Of a DNA stretch of 44,114 nucleotides, positions 16,550 through 24,246 are shown piece by piece. Each line of letters begins with the position of its first letter. Within the stretch, counting starts at the first letter, position 1. Position numbers and translations under genes: made by a program. This stretch comes from Streptomyces sp. NRRL B-24085 (GTDB taxonomy: Bacteria > Actinomycetota > Actinomycetes > Streptomycetales > Streptomycetaceae), in the NCBI RefSeq assembly GCF_001282115.1, contig NZ_LJBR01000012.1, positions 1 through 44,114 on the forward strand, in the 5' to 3' direction. Under the pieces are notes generated by a model. It was not told the origin of the DNA and ran no database searches. It was given only the letters and a program-made list of their open reading frames with translations.

Positions 16550-16942
16550 GAGCGGGGTCGATGTCCATACTCTCTCCCGTAACGAAACCGGACACATCAG
16601 TCATGTGACGGTCGGATACGCGGCGTCGGCACGGGCGTGCGGAGCGCCACCCGGTCAGTCATTCGACTCAGGCGAACGACCTGCGTTGCGGGCCTGCGGG
16701 TTCCCCTGGGCAAGGTCCAGCGTCAGTTAGCGGCACAGCCGAGACCGGCTTCGGATGACGCTGGTCCAGCAGCCATCGCCAGACCGAGTCCGACAGGACG
16801 TCCACGGGAAGTCGGTCGAGGGCGAGGTGTCGAGTCCTGAACGATGCCCGAGCGGCATGTCAAGCCTGTGTGCGTGCGGCTCCGTTTTCGCGGCGAAGTG
16901 AGTCGCGGAGCCCGGCCCGCCCCGACTCCGGCGATCCGTCCG
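16550..16942. other. 393-bp stretch without a recognisable gene
   Basis: No convincing coding region on either strand. Codon bias is weaker than in the flanks. A minus-strand frame around 16720-16830 reads as plausible protein (RLPVDVLSDSVWRWLLDQ) but is not open to a start, so a decayed gene is possible. A short inverted repeat ATGCC-N5-GGCAT lies near 16844-16860. Confidence 0.35.
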
Positions 16943-17542
16943 TCACGGCCACTTGCTACTGGTGCCCGCCGGGTGTGCGGCGCGCTCACCCGGAGAGCCT
17001 GCTGTGCCGCCGAGCCCGCAAAGATACGTGTCGACCGCCACGTCGGCGGCCTGCCCCGGACTCAGGTGGGCGAGGTGATGGGCCGCCAGGTGCACCAGCG
17101 CGAGCAGCAGCGACCCTGCCCAGTCCCGTGGCCGGTCCCGGCGCAGCAGATCCCCGTCGGCCGCCCGCCGCAGGAAGGCCTCGACCTCGGCGATACAGGC
17201 GTTTCGACGCTGCTTGATCGCCTCGTCGGTGAGCATGCGGGTGAGGTCGACGGGCCAGGTGCGGTTGACGGTGATGATGTTCTCGACGTAGCGGTGCAGG
17301 GCGACGGCGACGGGTGCTTCGCGCAGGCGGGCATCTTGGATGGCGTGTTCGATGGCGGTGAGGCGGGCGTCGTAGATGGCGGCGAGGAGGTCGTCGCGGG
17401 AGGCGAAGCGTCGGTAGACGGTGCGTCGGTCGACGCCTGCTTCGGTGGCGATGCTCGCGATGCTCGTGCCGGGGTCGGCGGCGAGCATGCGTGCGCCGGT
17501 GGTCAGGACGGCTTCGAGATTGCGCGCTGCATCAGCTCTCAT
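16943..17542 (-). CDS. TetR-family regulator, twin of the one at 4348-4929
   Basis: A 199-residue TetR protein. Residues 1 to about 106 are identical to the other TetR copy except for one Ala-to-Thr change in the helix-turn-helix region (GTSIASIATEAG); after LTDEA the ligand-binding half diverges, and this copy has a longer C-terminal tail rich in Gly, Ala and Pro. The start is ATG 17542; only GGG directly precedes it, so a leaderless transcript is possible. It is divergent from the aldehyde dehydrogenase at 17678, with a TGCTAC-N6-GTGGCA palindrome between them. It probably represses that gene and itself. Confidence 0.9.
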   Translation of the reverse strand: MRADAARNLEAVLTTGARMLAADPGTSIASIATEAGVDRRTVYRRFASRDDLLAAIYDARLTAIEHAIQDARLREAPVAVALHRYVENIITVNRTWPVDLTRMLTDEAIKQRRNACIAEVEAFLRRAADGDLLRRDRPRDWAGSLLLALVHLAAHHLAHLSPGQAADVAVDTYLCGLGGTAGSPGERAAHPAGTSSKWP

Positions 17543-17612
17543 CCCACAAAAGTACCGCTCATGTGGATGCTAGAACTCTGCAGTGCACTCTTATGAGAAT
17601 CTAACCGAGAGA

Positions 17613-17632
17613 AGTGCTACATTAAAGTGGCA
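17613..17632. promoter_or_regulatory. Probable TetR operator upstream of aldehyde dehydrogenase
   Basis: AGTGCTACATT followed by AAAGTGGCA; the core is TGCTAC (17615-17620), N6, GTGGCA (17627-17632). It matches 4964-4983 at 18 of 20 positions. TACATT could also act as a -10 box of the dehydrogenase promoter. Confidence 0.6.
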
Positions 17633-17677
17633 ATTAGAAGAGCATGATCTACGACCGCACCCGAAGAGAGAACGCAC

Positions 17678-19120
17678 ATGATCACCTACGCCCGACTTTT
17701 CATCGGAGGCATCTGGGTCGAGCCGAGCAACCCGGAGCTGCTCGACATCTCCTCCCCGCACGACCGCTCGGTGATCGGCCGCGCCGCCCAGGCGCAGCCG
17801 GCGGACATCGACCGGGCCGTCGCCGCGGCGCGGGCTTCCTTCGACAAGGGCGAGTGGCGCCTTACCCCGCCCGCCGAGCGCATCGCGGTCCTGCGGCGGT
17901 TCAACGCCCTGCGCGAGGAGAGCGCCGAGAAGATCGCCCACCTGATCTCGCTGGAGAACGGCTCGGCCGGCTGGTTCACCCGCGCAGGCCAGCCGGGCCT
18001 GACCCGCCAGGCGAACGCCTACCTCAAGGCGGCGGAGGAGTTCCCGTGGGAGGAGACGCTGGTGCCCTCCGACCCGGCGGCCCCGGTGCGCAGCGTGGTG
18101 CGCCGCGAGGCGATCGGCGTCGTGGCCGCCGTCATCCCCTGGAACTCCCCCTTCTCCTCGGCCACTTCGAAGATCATCCCTTCGCTCCTCGCGGGCAACT
18201 CGGTGGTCCTGAAGGTGTCCCCGGAGAACTCGCTGAGCATGGGCTTCCTGTCCGAGCTCATCGAACGGGCGGGCCTCCCCGAGGGCGTGATCAGCGTGCT
18301 GCCCGCCGACCGTGAGACCAGTGAGTACCTGGTCTCCCACCAGGACGTCGACAAGATCGCCTTCACTGGCTCCACCCGGGCCGGCCGTCGCATCGCCGCG
18401 ATCGCCGGCGAGCAGCTGAAGCGGGTCAGCCTGGAGCTGGGTGGCAAGTCCGCCGCGATCATCCTGCCCGACGCCGACATCGAAAAGGCCGTCGCGGGCG
18501 TGAGGTTCGGCTCCCTGCTCAACAACGGCGAGTCCTGCATCGCCCAGACCCGCATCCTGGCCCCGCGCAGCCGGTACGAGGAGGTCGTGGCCGGGCTCAA
18601 GGAACTGGTCGAGTCCCTGAAGGTCGGCGACCCCAACGACCCCGACACCTTCATCGGCCCGATGATCCGCCCCGACCAGCAGGAGCGGGTGCGCAACTAC
18701 ATCCAGCTCGGCATCGAGGAAGGCGCCCGCCTGGTCACCGGCGGCCCCCAGATCCCGGAGGGCCTGGAGAAGGGCAACTACGTCACCCCGACCGTCTTCG
18801 CCGACGTCGACAACGCCATGCGGATCGCGCAGGAGGAGATCTTCGGCCCGGTCCTGGTGGTCATCGCCTACGACGACGAGGACGAGGCCGTCCGTATCGC
18901 CAACGACTCCGAGTACGGCCTGTCCGGCGGTGTCTGGTCCGCCGACGAGGCCCACGCTCTGGAGGTGGCCCGTCGCGTCCGCACCGGCACCGTCACCGTC
19001 AACGGCGCGTCCGTCGCCTTCGACGGCCCGTTCGGCGGGTTCAAGGCCAGCGGCATCGGCCGCGAGTACGGCGCGGTCGGCCTCGGTACGTACACGGAGT
19101 ACAAGACCATCACGGTCTGA
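17678..19120 (+). CDS. NAD(P)+-dependent aldehyde dehydrogenase
   Basis: A complete 480-residue aldehyde dehydrogenase, the normal family length. Visible motifs: IPWNSPF (cofactor-binding Asn near residue 154), FTGSTRAGRRI (near residue 230), ELGGKSAAI with the general base Glu near residue 252, and GESCIAQTR with catalytic Cys287; EEIFGPV near residue 386. The start is ATG 17678 with AGAGAG about 8 nt upstream. It is divergent from the TetR twin at 16943 and likely induced by its ligand, perhaps an aldehyde. It would oxidise an aldehyde to the acid in the cytoplasm. The exact substrate is unknown. Confidence 0.95.
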   Translation: MITYARLFIGGIWVEPSNPELLDISSPHDRSVIGRAAQAQPADIDRAVAAARASFDKGEWRLTPPAERIAVLRRFNALREESAEKIAHLISLENGSAGWFTRAGQPGLTRQANAYLKAAEEFPWEETLVPSDPAAPVRSVVRREAIGVVAAVIPWNSPFSSATSKIIPSLLAGNSVVLKVSPENSLSMGFLSELIERAGLPEGVISVLPADRETSEYLVSHQDVDKIAFTGSTRAGRRIAAIAGEQLKRVSLELGGKSAAIILPDADIEKAVAGVRFGSLLNNGESCIAQTRILAPRSRYEEVVAGLKELVESLKVGDPNDPDTFIGPMIRPDQQERVRNYIQLGIEEGARLVTGGPQIPEGLEKGNYVTPTVFADVDNAMRIAQEEIFGPVLVVIAYDDEDEAVRIANDSEYGLSGGVWSADEAHALEVARRVRTGTVTVNGASVAFDGPFGGFKASGIGREYGAVGLGTYTEYKTITV

Positions 19121-19292
19121 CCCGGAACCGTATGGCGGTCCCGGCGCACCCAATGACCCGTTGGTGCGGTGATGAACGCAAAGCGTACGCACGTGTCTCA
19201 CCCCTCCGGGCGACCAGAAGGCGGTACTGCCGGGCAACCGAAAATCACCGCCTTGGAGGCGCCGTGTCGCCTCAGGGGCTGGACACGACTTC

Positions 19293-19329
19293 GTCACCGG
19301 CTTGACAGGTGACGAGCGAAAGGCCATGC
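19293..19329 (+). promoter_or_regulatory. Promoter with GTCACC-N9-GGTGAC operator (65-residue protein)
   Basis: A 21-bp palindrome at 19293-19313 contains TTGACA at 19302-19307 on the plus strand. After a 17-bp spacer there is CATGCT (19325-19330), a modest -10 box. The ATG of the small gene lies about 55 nt downstream. The operator arms are perfect. Confidence 0.72.
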
Positions 19330-19389
19330 TGAGAGTCGTCCGGGCGACAATCAGGACGCCGTCCGCGATCGACGAAGTGGAGCAGGGTC

Positions 19390-19587
19390 ATGAACAAGGG
19401 GCTCAGCACGGAAGACGCCGAGGCGGCGGTTCGGCACGCGCGGTTCGGCAAGCTTCCCGAGCGCATACGTTTCGGCGACATGACCGAAGCGGTCGAGGCC
19501 GCCCCGGCCGGCGGGGCGAACGGATCGTACGACCCCGAAGGCTCGTGGAAGTACTACTCCTGCCTCGCCCTCGACCTCGGTCTGTAG
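19390..19587 (+). CDS. Small hypothetical protein (65 residues)
   Basis: A 65-residue protein of unknown function. ATG 19390 has GGAG about 8 nt upstream, codon bias is good, and a strong terminator hairpin follows at 19632-19678, so this is a self-contained transcription unit. The sequence is charged and soluble in the first half (EDAEAAVRHARFG), then Gly/Ala rich, and ends KYYSCLALDLGL. It has one Cys and no membrane segment. The promoter carries the GTCACC operator, placing it in the same group as the hydrolases and the Ohr operon. A regulatory or precursor peptide role is conceivable but not shown. Confidence 0.7.
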   Translation: MNKGLSTEDAEAAVRHARFGKLPERIRFGDMTEAVEAAPAGGANGSYDPEGSWKYYSCLALDLGL

Positions 19588-19631
19588 ATGCCCGCCGGGC
19601 GTCGATCCCGGCGACGGACGCTGAATGGCCT

Positions 19632-19678
19632 GGATCGCCCGGTCGGCCGTGCTCCGCACGGTGCCGACCGGGCGATCC
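19632..19678 (+). terminator. Strong hairpin terminator after the small gene
   Basis: A 16-bp perfect stem (19632-19647 with 19663-19678), with an inner five-pair stem CGTGC/GCACG in the loop. No U-tract beyond a short TTT; this is normal for actinomycete terminators. Confidence 0.8.
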
Positions 19679-19747
19679 TGCGTTTGAGTCGCCGGCTGCC
19701 CGGGCCTCGGGGTGGCTGTGCGGTGGCGAAGGTGTCCGGAGCATTCT

Positions 19748-19769
19748 TAAGTCTACCGGTGTAGACTTA
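19748..19769 (+). promoter_or_regulatory. Perfect palindrome in the SDR promoter, probable TetR operator
   Basis: TAAGTCTAC-CGGT-GTAGACTTA: 9-bp perfect arms and a 4-bp centre. It is AT-rich for this genome, overlaps likely promoter boxes, and lies 58 bp before the SDR start codon. The convergent TetR gene at 20656-21288 is the obvious candidate to bind it. Inference from position and symmetry. Confidence 0.7.
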
Positions 19770-19827
19770 TGTTGTCGTGATGATCGACCCTGGCCGTCAT
19801 GGCCCGGGAACACCGAGGAGAACAGAC

Positions 19828-20628
19828 ATGAACCTGAATCTGACCGGAAGGCGCGCCCTCGTCACCGGATCGAGTGCCGGCCTCGGTGAGGCCACCGCGA
19901 AGCTGCTGGCGGCGGAGGGAGCGACCGTCGTGGTGCACGGCCGGGACAAGGAGCGTGCGGACAGGGTCGCGGGCGAGATCCGGGAGGCCGGCGGGACGGC
20001 CACCACGGTCGTGGGCGACCTCGCCGACGACGACGCGGCAGCGGAGGTCGCCCGGGCGGTTTCCGCCGACGGCGCCGTCGACATCCTCGTCAACAACGCG
20101 GGTTTCTACCGCCACCTGTCGTGGACCGAGGCGAACCCCGACGAATGGCGGAACACCTACAACGTCAACGTCGTCTCCGGTGTCCGGATGATCCAGCACC
20201 TGGTCCCGGCGATGCGTGAGCGCGGCTGGGGCCGGGTCGTCACCATCGGCGGCGGTCTCGCCTCCCAGCCGATGAACACCCACCCGCAGTACAACGCCAC
20301 CCTCGCCGCCCGGCACAACCTCGCCGTGTCCCTGGCCCGCGAACTCAAGGGCACCGGCGTCACCTCCAACGTGGTGTCGCCCGGAGCGATCCTCGTCGAG
20401 GCCACGAAGGAACTCGTCACGCAGATCGGCCCCGCCCGCGGCTGGGGCGACACCTGGGAGGAGATCCAGCCGAACGCCGTGAACGCCCTGATCCCCAACG
20501 ACCAGGAACGCTTCGGCCGGCCCGACGAGATCGCCGCGGCCGTGGCGTATCTGTGCAGCGACTACGCCCAGTACGTCAGCGGAGCCACCATCCGCGTGGA
20601 CGGCGGTCTCATCCGCTCCGCGTTCTGA
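19828..20628 (+). CDS. SDR-fold protein lacking the usual catalytic Ser and Lys
   Basis: A 266-residue Rossmann-fold short-chain dehydrogenase/reductase. The cofactor motif TGSSAGLGE is at residues 12-20, NNAG near residue 91, and the C-terminal SGATIRVDGG is typical. The active site is unusual: Tyr155 is followed by NATL, so the Lys of YxxxK is Leu159, and the position of the usual Ser (13 before Tyr) is Gly142. The Asn in NVNV is present. It may be a non-classical dehydrogenase or a binding protein. ATG 19828 has GAGGAG 7 nt upstream. It converges on the TetR gene 27 bp beyond its stop. Confidence 0.88.
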   Translation: MNLNLTGRRALVTGSSAGLGEATAKLLAAEGATVVVHGRDKERADRVAGEIREAGGTATTVVGDLADDDAAAEVARAVSADGAVDILVNNAGFYRHLSWTEANPDEWRNTYNVNVVSGVRMIQHLVPAMRERGWGRVVTIGGGLASQPMNTHPQYNATLAARHNLAVSLARELKGTGVTSNVVSPGAILVEATKELVTQIGPARGWGDTWEEIQPNAVNALIPNDQERFGRPDEIAAAVAYLCSDYAQYVSGATIRVDGGLIRSAF

Positions 20629-20655
20629 ACAGCCCCCGGGACCGGACGCCGACGG

Positions 20656-21288
20656 CTACCCGGCGGCGCCGTCCGGGCCGGCCGCGGGAGACCGGTGCAG
20701 GCCCGAGGTCCGGGTGACCGGACGGAGCATGTCGGCCAGGAGATCCGCCAGTTGGTCGTTGTCGGCCGAGGCGAGCGCGGTGGTGCCGACGACAGTGCGC
20801 AGCAACCACGTACCGGCGATCACGGCCAGTCCCAGCTGCGCCCGCACCTCCGCGTCGGAACCGTCGAGCAGACCGGCGAGCCGCGCTCCCACGTGGGTCT
20901 CGATGCCCTGCCGGACGATGTCCACCGCTTCCGGGTCCGCCGCCGACCGCAGCAACAACAGGAACGGGTCGAGCGGTTCGGCGCCGGGCGCCGTGCGCTC
21001 GGCCAGTGTGCGGGCGACGGAGTCCGCCAGGCCCGGCAGCTGGTCGCCGACCACCGTCGGCGGCGCGAAGGCACGCTCGACGGCCTCGGCGAACAGCCGG
21101 TCCTTCGAGCCGAAGTAGCGGTTGATCATCATCGCCGTCACCCCCGCCCGCTCGGCGATCTGTCGCACCCCGGCGCGGGCGTACCCGTGCTCGGTGAACT
21201 CGACGACCGCGGCAGCGAGGATCGCCTCGCGCGTCGCGGCGCCGTCGCGTCGGCGAACGGGATGTGCGGTACTCATGAGGTCGAGCAT
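20656..21288 (-). CDS. TetR-family regulator
   Basis: A 210-residue TetR protein with helix-turn-helix AGVRQIAERAGVTAMMINRY at about residues 41-60. The start ATG 21288 has GGGAG 8 nt upstream; ATG 21276 is in frame but without a site. Its C-terminal domain is unassigned. It converges on the SDR gene and probably binds the palindrome at 19748-19769. It is separated by 64 bp from the end of the mannosyltransferase gene on the same strand, so it might also receive read-through from that operon. Confidence 0.88.
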   Translation of the reverse strand: MLDLMSTAHPVRRRDGAATREAILAAAVVEFTEHGYARAGVRQIAERAGVTAMMINRYFGSKDRLFAEAVERAFAPPTVVGDQLPGLADSVARTLAERTAPGAEPLDPFLLLLRSAADPEAVDIVRQGIETHVGARLAGLLDGSDAEVRAQLGLAVIAGTWLLRTVVGTTALASADNDQLADLLADMLRPVTRTSGLHRSPAAGPDGAAG

Positions 21289-21352
21289 ACGGGGGGCTCC
21301 CGTCCGGGTGGATGCCCTGGTGTCCCGCTGGGACACATGTCTGCCCACGGAG

Positions 21353-23083
21353 TCATATCCAGGTGTCGAGCCACATCCTGTCGTGCCAGTCGGCGTACGG
21401 GATCGTCTGCCCCGTGTAGACCGGGAAGAAGTAGATGAAGTTCCAGGCGATCAGCAGCACCACCACGCCCACGGCCACGGCACCTTGGACGCGCCGTCGG
21501 GCCTGCGCGCCCGGCGGACCCCCCAGGGCGCCCAGCATCGTCGCCACGGCCAGGCACAGGTACGGCACGAACACGACGGCGTAGAAGGAGAAGATCGTGC
21601 GGTCCTGGTAGAGGAACCAGGGCAGGTACCCGGCCCCCACTCCACACAGGACGGCACCGGCACCCCAGTCGCGCCGCAGGGCCCACCGGTACAGCAGATA
21701 CACGAGCGCAGCGCATGCCGACCACCACAGTGCCGGCGTTCCGAGCGCGAGGATCGTCTGCGAACAGTCGACGGTCGTGCCGCACCCGTCCACCCCCGGC
21801 TTCGGCGACTCGTAGTGGAACAGCACAGGGCGGCCCAGAACCAGCCAACTCCAGGGGTTGGACTCGTACTTGTGGGGCGAGTGCAGCCCCACGTTGAATG
21901 TGTACACCGCGTGCTCGTAGTGCCACAGGCTCCGCAGCGGCGCCGGAATCCACGCCCATGGACCGCCGCGTCCCTCGGCCCAGTGCCGCCCGTAACCGTC
22001 GTCGGACAGGAACCAGCCCGTCCAGGTCGCCACATACGTCACGACGGCGACCGGGACGAGGGACACCAGCGACCAGCCGGCGTCCCGGCGCAGCACCGCG
22101 CGAAAGGGCCGGTACGCCCCCGCCACACGCCGGGCCCCGACGTCCCACAGCAGCGTCAGCACGACGAAGAAGGCGAGGAAGTACAGGCCGTTCCACTTGG
22201 TCGAGGCCGCGAGCCCGAGGAAGACGCCGGCCGCGAGCCGCCAGGGGCGCACGCCCGTTCCCGCGTGGTCACCGGTGGGCCCGTGCGGGCGCACCCGGCC
22301 GTCCCCGCTCACCGGAAGGGCCGCCGCGAGCCTGGCCCGCGCGGTGTCCCGGTCGATGAGCAGGCATCCGAACGCCGCCAGCACGAAGAACGACACGACG
22401 AGATCGAGCAGTGCGACGCGGCTCATCACCAACTGCAACCCGTCCATCGCCAGCAGCAGCCCCGCCAGACAGCCCAGCAGCGTCGAACGGAACAGCCGGC
22501 GCCCCGTGCGGCAGAGCATCAGCACCGACACCGTGCCGAGAACCGCCGTCATGAAACGCCAGCCGAACGGCGTGAGACCGAACATCCACTCACCCAGGGC
22601 GATCACCCACTTGCCCGTCGGCGGGTGCGCGACGAAGACCCCGCCGTCGGACAGGGGGATCACCTGAGGATGGGCCAGGATCTGCGGGTCGGCGATCTTC
22701 CGGTCCGGCCAGGTGCCCTCGTAGCCGAGCCGCAGCATGGCCCAGGCGTCCTTGGCGTAGTACGTCTCGTCGAACACCACGGCCCGTGGCTCGCCCAGCC
22801 GCCAGAAGCGCAGCACCCCGGCGAAGAGCGCCACCATCAGCGGTCCGCCCCACCCCGACCAGCGGGCCAGGCGAGCCGCCGACCTCGGGGACAGACCGAG
22901 GATCCGCCATGGCCACAGGGCGGGTTCGGGGAACGGCACCACCAGGCGGTCCCGCACGGACACGCGGGCACCTTCGACATGACCGAAGCGCCGCAGCCGT
23001 CGTTCCCAGGAACCCGGCTCGTGACTGGCCGGCACCTCGGGCCCGTCGACCGACGGGGAGGCGTTCTCACGTATCACGGGCAT
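21353..23083 (-). CDS. Protein O-mannosyltransferase (GT39/PMT family)
   Basis: A 576-residue multi-pass membrane glycosyltransferase. The acidic catalytic motif FDETYYAKDAW is near residue 105 in the first extracytoplasmic loop, followed by about ten hydrophobic segments. Enzymes of this family move mannose from polyprenyl-phosphate-mannose onto Ser/Thr of exported proteins. The start ATG 23083 overlaps the TGA of the preceding small gene by one base, so translation is probably coupled. The gene is therefore third in a sigma factor/membrane protein/mannosyltransferase operon. The paralogue studied in S. coelicolor glycosylates exported proteins and is needed by phage phiC31; the role here is inferred. 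Confidence 0.92.
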   Translation of the reverse strand: MPVIRENASPSVDGPEVPASHEPGSWERRLRRFGHVEGARVSVRDRLVVPFPEPALWPWRILGLSPRSAARLARWSGWGGPLMVALFAGVLRFWRLGEPRAVVFDETYYAKDAWAMLRLGYEGTWPDRKIADPQILAHPQVIPLSDGGVFVAHPPTGKWVIALGEWMFGLTPFGWRFMTAVLGTVSVLMLCRTGRRLFRSTLLGCLAGLLLAMDGLQLVMSRVALLDLVVSFFVLAAFGCLLIDRDTARARLAAALPVSGDGRVRPHGPTGDHAGTGVRPWRLAAGVFLGLAASTKWNGLYFLAFFVVLTLLWDVGARRVAGAYRPFRAVLRRDAGWSLVSLVPVAVVTYVATWTGWFLSDDGYGRHWAEGRGGPWAWIPAPLRSLWHYEHAVYTFNVGLHSPHKYESNPWSWLVLGRPVLFHYESPKPGVDGCGTTVDCSQTILALGTPALWWSACAALVYLLYRWALRRDWGAGAVLCGVGAGYLPWFLYQDRTIFSFYAVVFVPYLCLAVATMLGALGGPPGAQARRRVQGAVAVGVVVLLIAWNFIYFFPVYTGQTIPYADWHDRMWLDTWI

Positions 23084-23445
23084 CAGCGCGTCGAGCCCGA
23101 CCAGGTGGCCGCATAGGGCGTGTCGGAGATACGTGTCGGCACCGGGACCCCTGAGGCAGTGGCGCCGGAACGAACCGTCGACGGTGTCGGGACCGACTCG
23201 GCGGAAGTGACCGGACGGGGCTGCGGGCTGTTGGACACGCCCTGGGCGAACGCCCCCGTCAGGAACAGGAGTCCGACACCGGCACCGGCGAGGGTCAGCA
23301 CCGACGCGGTGGCCATCCAGGCCTTCCGTATCCGCTGCCGGGCACGGACTCCGGCCCGCAGCCGGGCCCGGTGCCGTTCCTCGTAGGGGGCCTCCGTGTG
23401 ACTGTCACGCATCATGCGTGCCAGTTCCTGCTCGAAGTGGTCCAT
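23083..23445 (-). CDS. Single-pass membrane protein, possible anti-sigma-like partner
   Basis: A 120-residue protein: N-terminal charged cytoplasmic segment (MDHFEQELARMMRDS, then Arg-rich), one membrane helix at about residues 44-66 (VLTLAGAGVGLLFLTGAF), and an extracytoplasmic Ser/Thr/Pro-rich tail of about 50 residues. I see no HxxxCxxC zinc motif, so it is not a classical ZAS anti-sigma factor. It starts 10 nt after the sigma gene (GAAGG close to the ATG 23445) and overlaps the mannosyltransferase start by one base. The Ser/Thr/Pro tail could be a substrate of that enzyme; this is inference. Confidence 0.8.
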   Translation of the reverse strand: MDHFEQELARMMRDSHTEAPYEERHRARLRAGVRARQRIRKAWMATASVLTLAGAGVGLLFLTGAFAQGVSNSPQPRPVTSAESVPTPSTVRSGATASGVPVPTRISDTPYAATWSGSTR

Positions 23446-23455
23446 GGCTCCTTCT

Positions 23456-24025
23456 TCACTCGACGGACTCGACGGACTCGACGGACTCGACCGGAGCGAC
23501 CGACTCGGCGGACTCGGCGGACTCGGTCGGCTCGACCGACTCGGTCATCAGCCGTCGCAGCCGTGCGACACCCCTGGACGTGAGCGAACGGGCCGTCCCC
23601 ACCGGGCACCCCAGCACCCGTGCCACCTGCCGCTCGGGCAGGTCCTGGTAGTACCGCAGCACCACCGCGGCCCGCTGCCGGGTCGGCAACAGCGCCAACA
23701 CCGCCTCCAGCCGGGTCCGTTCGTCCACTACGGCGGCCTCGTCACCCACCCAGGGCGGGTCGGGCATCTCCTCCACCGGCTGCTCACCCCACCAGCGCCG
23801 CCGCGCGGAACGTGCCGCGGCGCGAACGAGCACCCGCCGCACATACGCCTCGGGCGCCTGCTCCGCCACCCTCGGCCAGGCGAACCACAGCTTGACCAGT
23901 GCCTCCTGGAGCAGATCCTCCGCCCGGTGCCGGTCGCCGCCGGTGAGCAGCCGCGCCAGATGGTGCAGGGCCGACCACCGGGCCGACACGAACCGGTCGA
24001 ACTCGTCGGTCCGCAACCGCCCCAT
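23456..24025 (-). CDS. SigE-family ECF RNA polymerase sigma factor
   Basis: A 189-residue sigma-70 factor of the ECF type used in actinomycetes. Region 2 is seen in AEDLLQEALVKLWFAWP and region 4 in LPTRQRAAVVLRYYQDL plus RQVARVLGCPVGTARSLTSR. The C-terminus is unusual: after RLRRLMTESVEP it consists of repeats of ESAES and ESVES encoded by a 9-bp repeat. The start given is ATG 24025 with AGGGGG 8 nt upstream; ATG 24055 behind GGTGGAAG is an alternative. The gene leads an operon with a membrane protein and a protein mannosyltransferase, and likely drives it. Divergent from a TetR gene. Confidence 0.9.
   Translation of the reverse strand: MGRLRTDEFDRFVSARWSALHHLARLLTGGDRHRAEDLLQEALVKLWFAWPRVAEQAPEAYVRRVLVRAAARSARRRWWGEQPVEEMPDPPWVGDEAAVVDERTRLEAVLALLPTRQRAAVVLRYYQDLPERQVARVLGCPVGTARSLTSRGVARLRRLMTESVEPTESAESAESVAPVESVESVESVE
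23459..23545 (-). repeat. 9-bp tandem repeat in the 3' end of the sigma factor gene
   Basis: Degenerate tandem array of GGACTCGAC / GGACTCGGC units (plus-strand reading) covering the last 26-28 codons. It encodes an acidic Glu-Ser-rich tail. Such arrays can change length by slippage without shifting the frame, because the unit is a multiple of three. Confidence 0.8.
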
Positions 24026-24246
24026 CGGAGCCGCCCCCTGTCCCTTGCCGCACATGCGCTCTTCCACCTACATCAAAGGCGCTGGGCCCTCCGCCGCTAT
24101 GCGCTCCGAACACGTGGCGTGGATCACATGGCCCGCGGCGGGGGCAGGGAGGGTACTTCCGCCCGTGGATCCGTCGCCGGGCTGCCAGGGCATCATGGAC
24201 AGAGCGGACGGGGAGAACATGTCCGTCGGTGCCCGGAGAGGACAGC

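Noticed and set aside
23459..23545. Repeat array as a CRISPR or iteron
   Set aside because: The unit is 9 bp, in frame and coding, without spacers; it encodes the end of the sigma factor.
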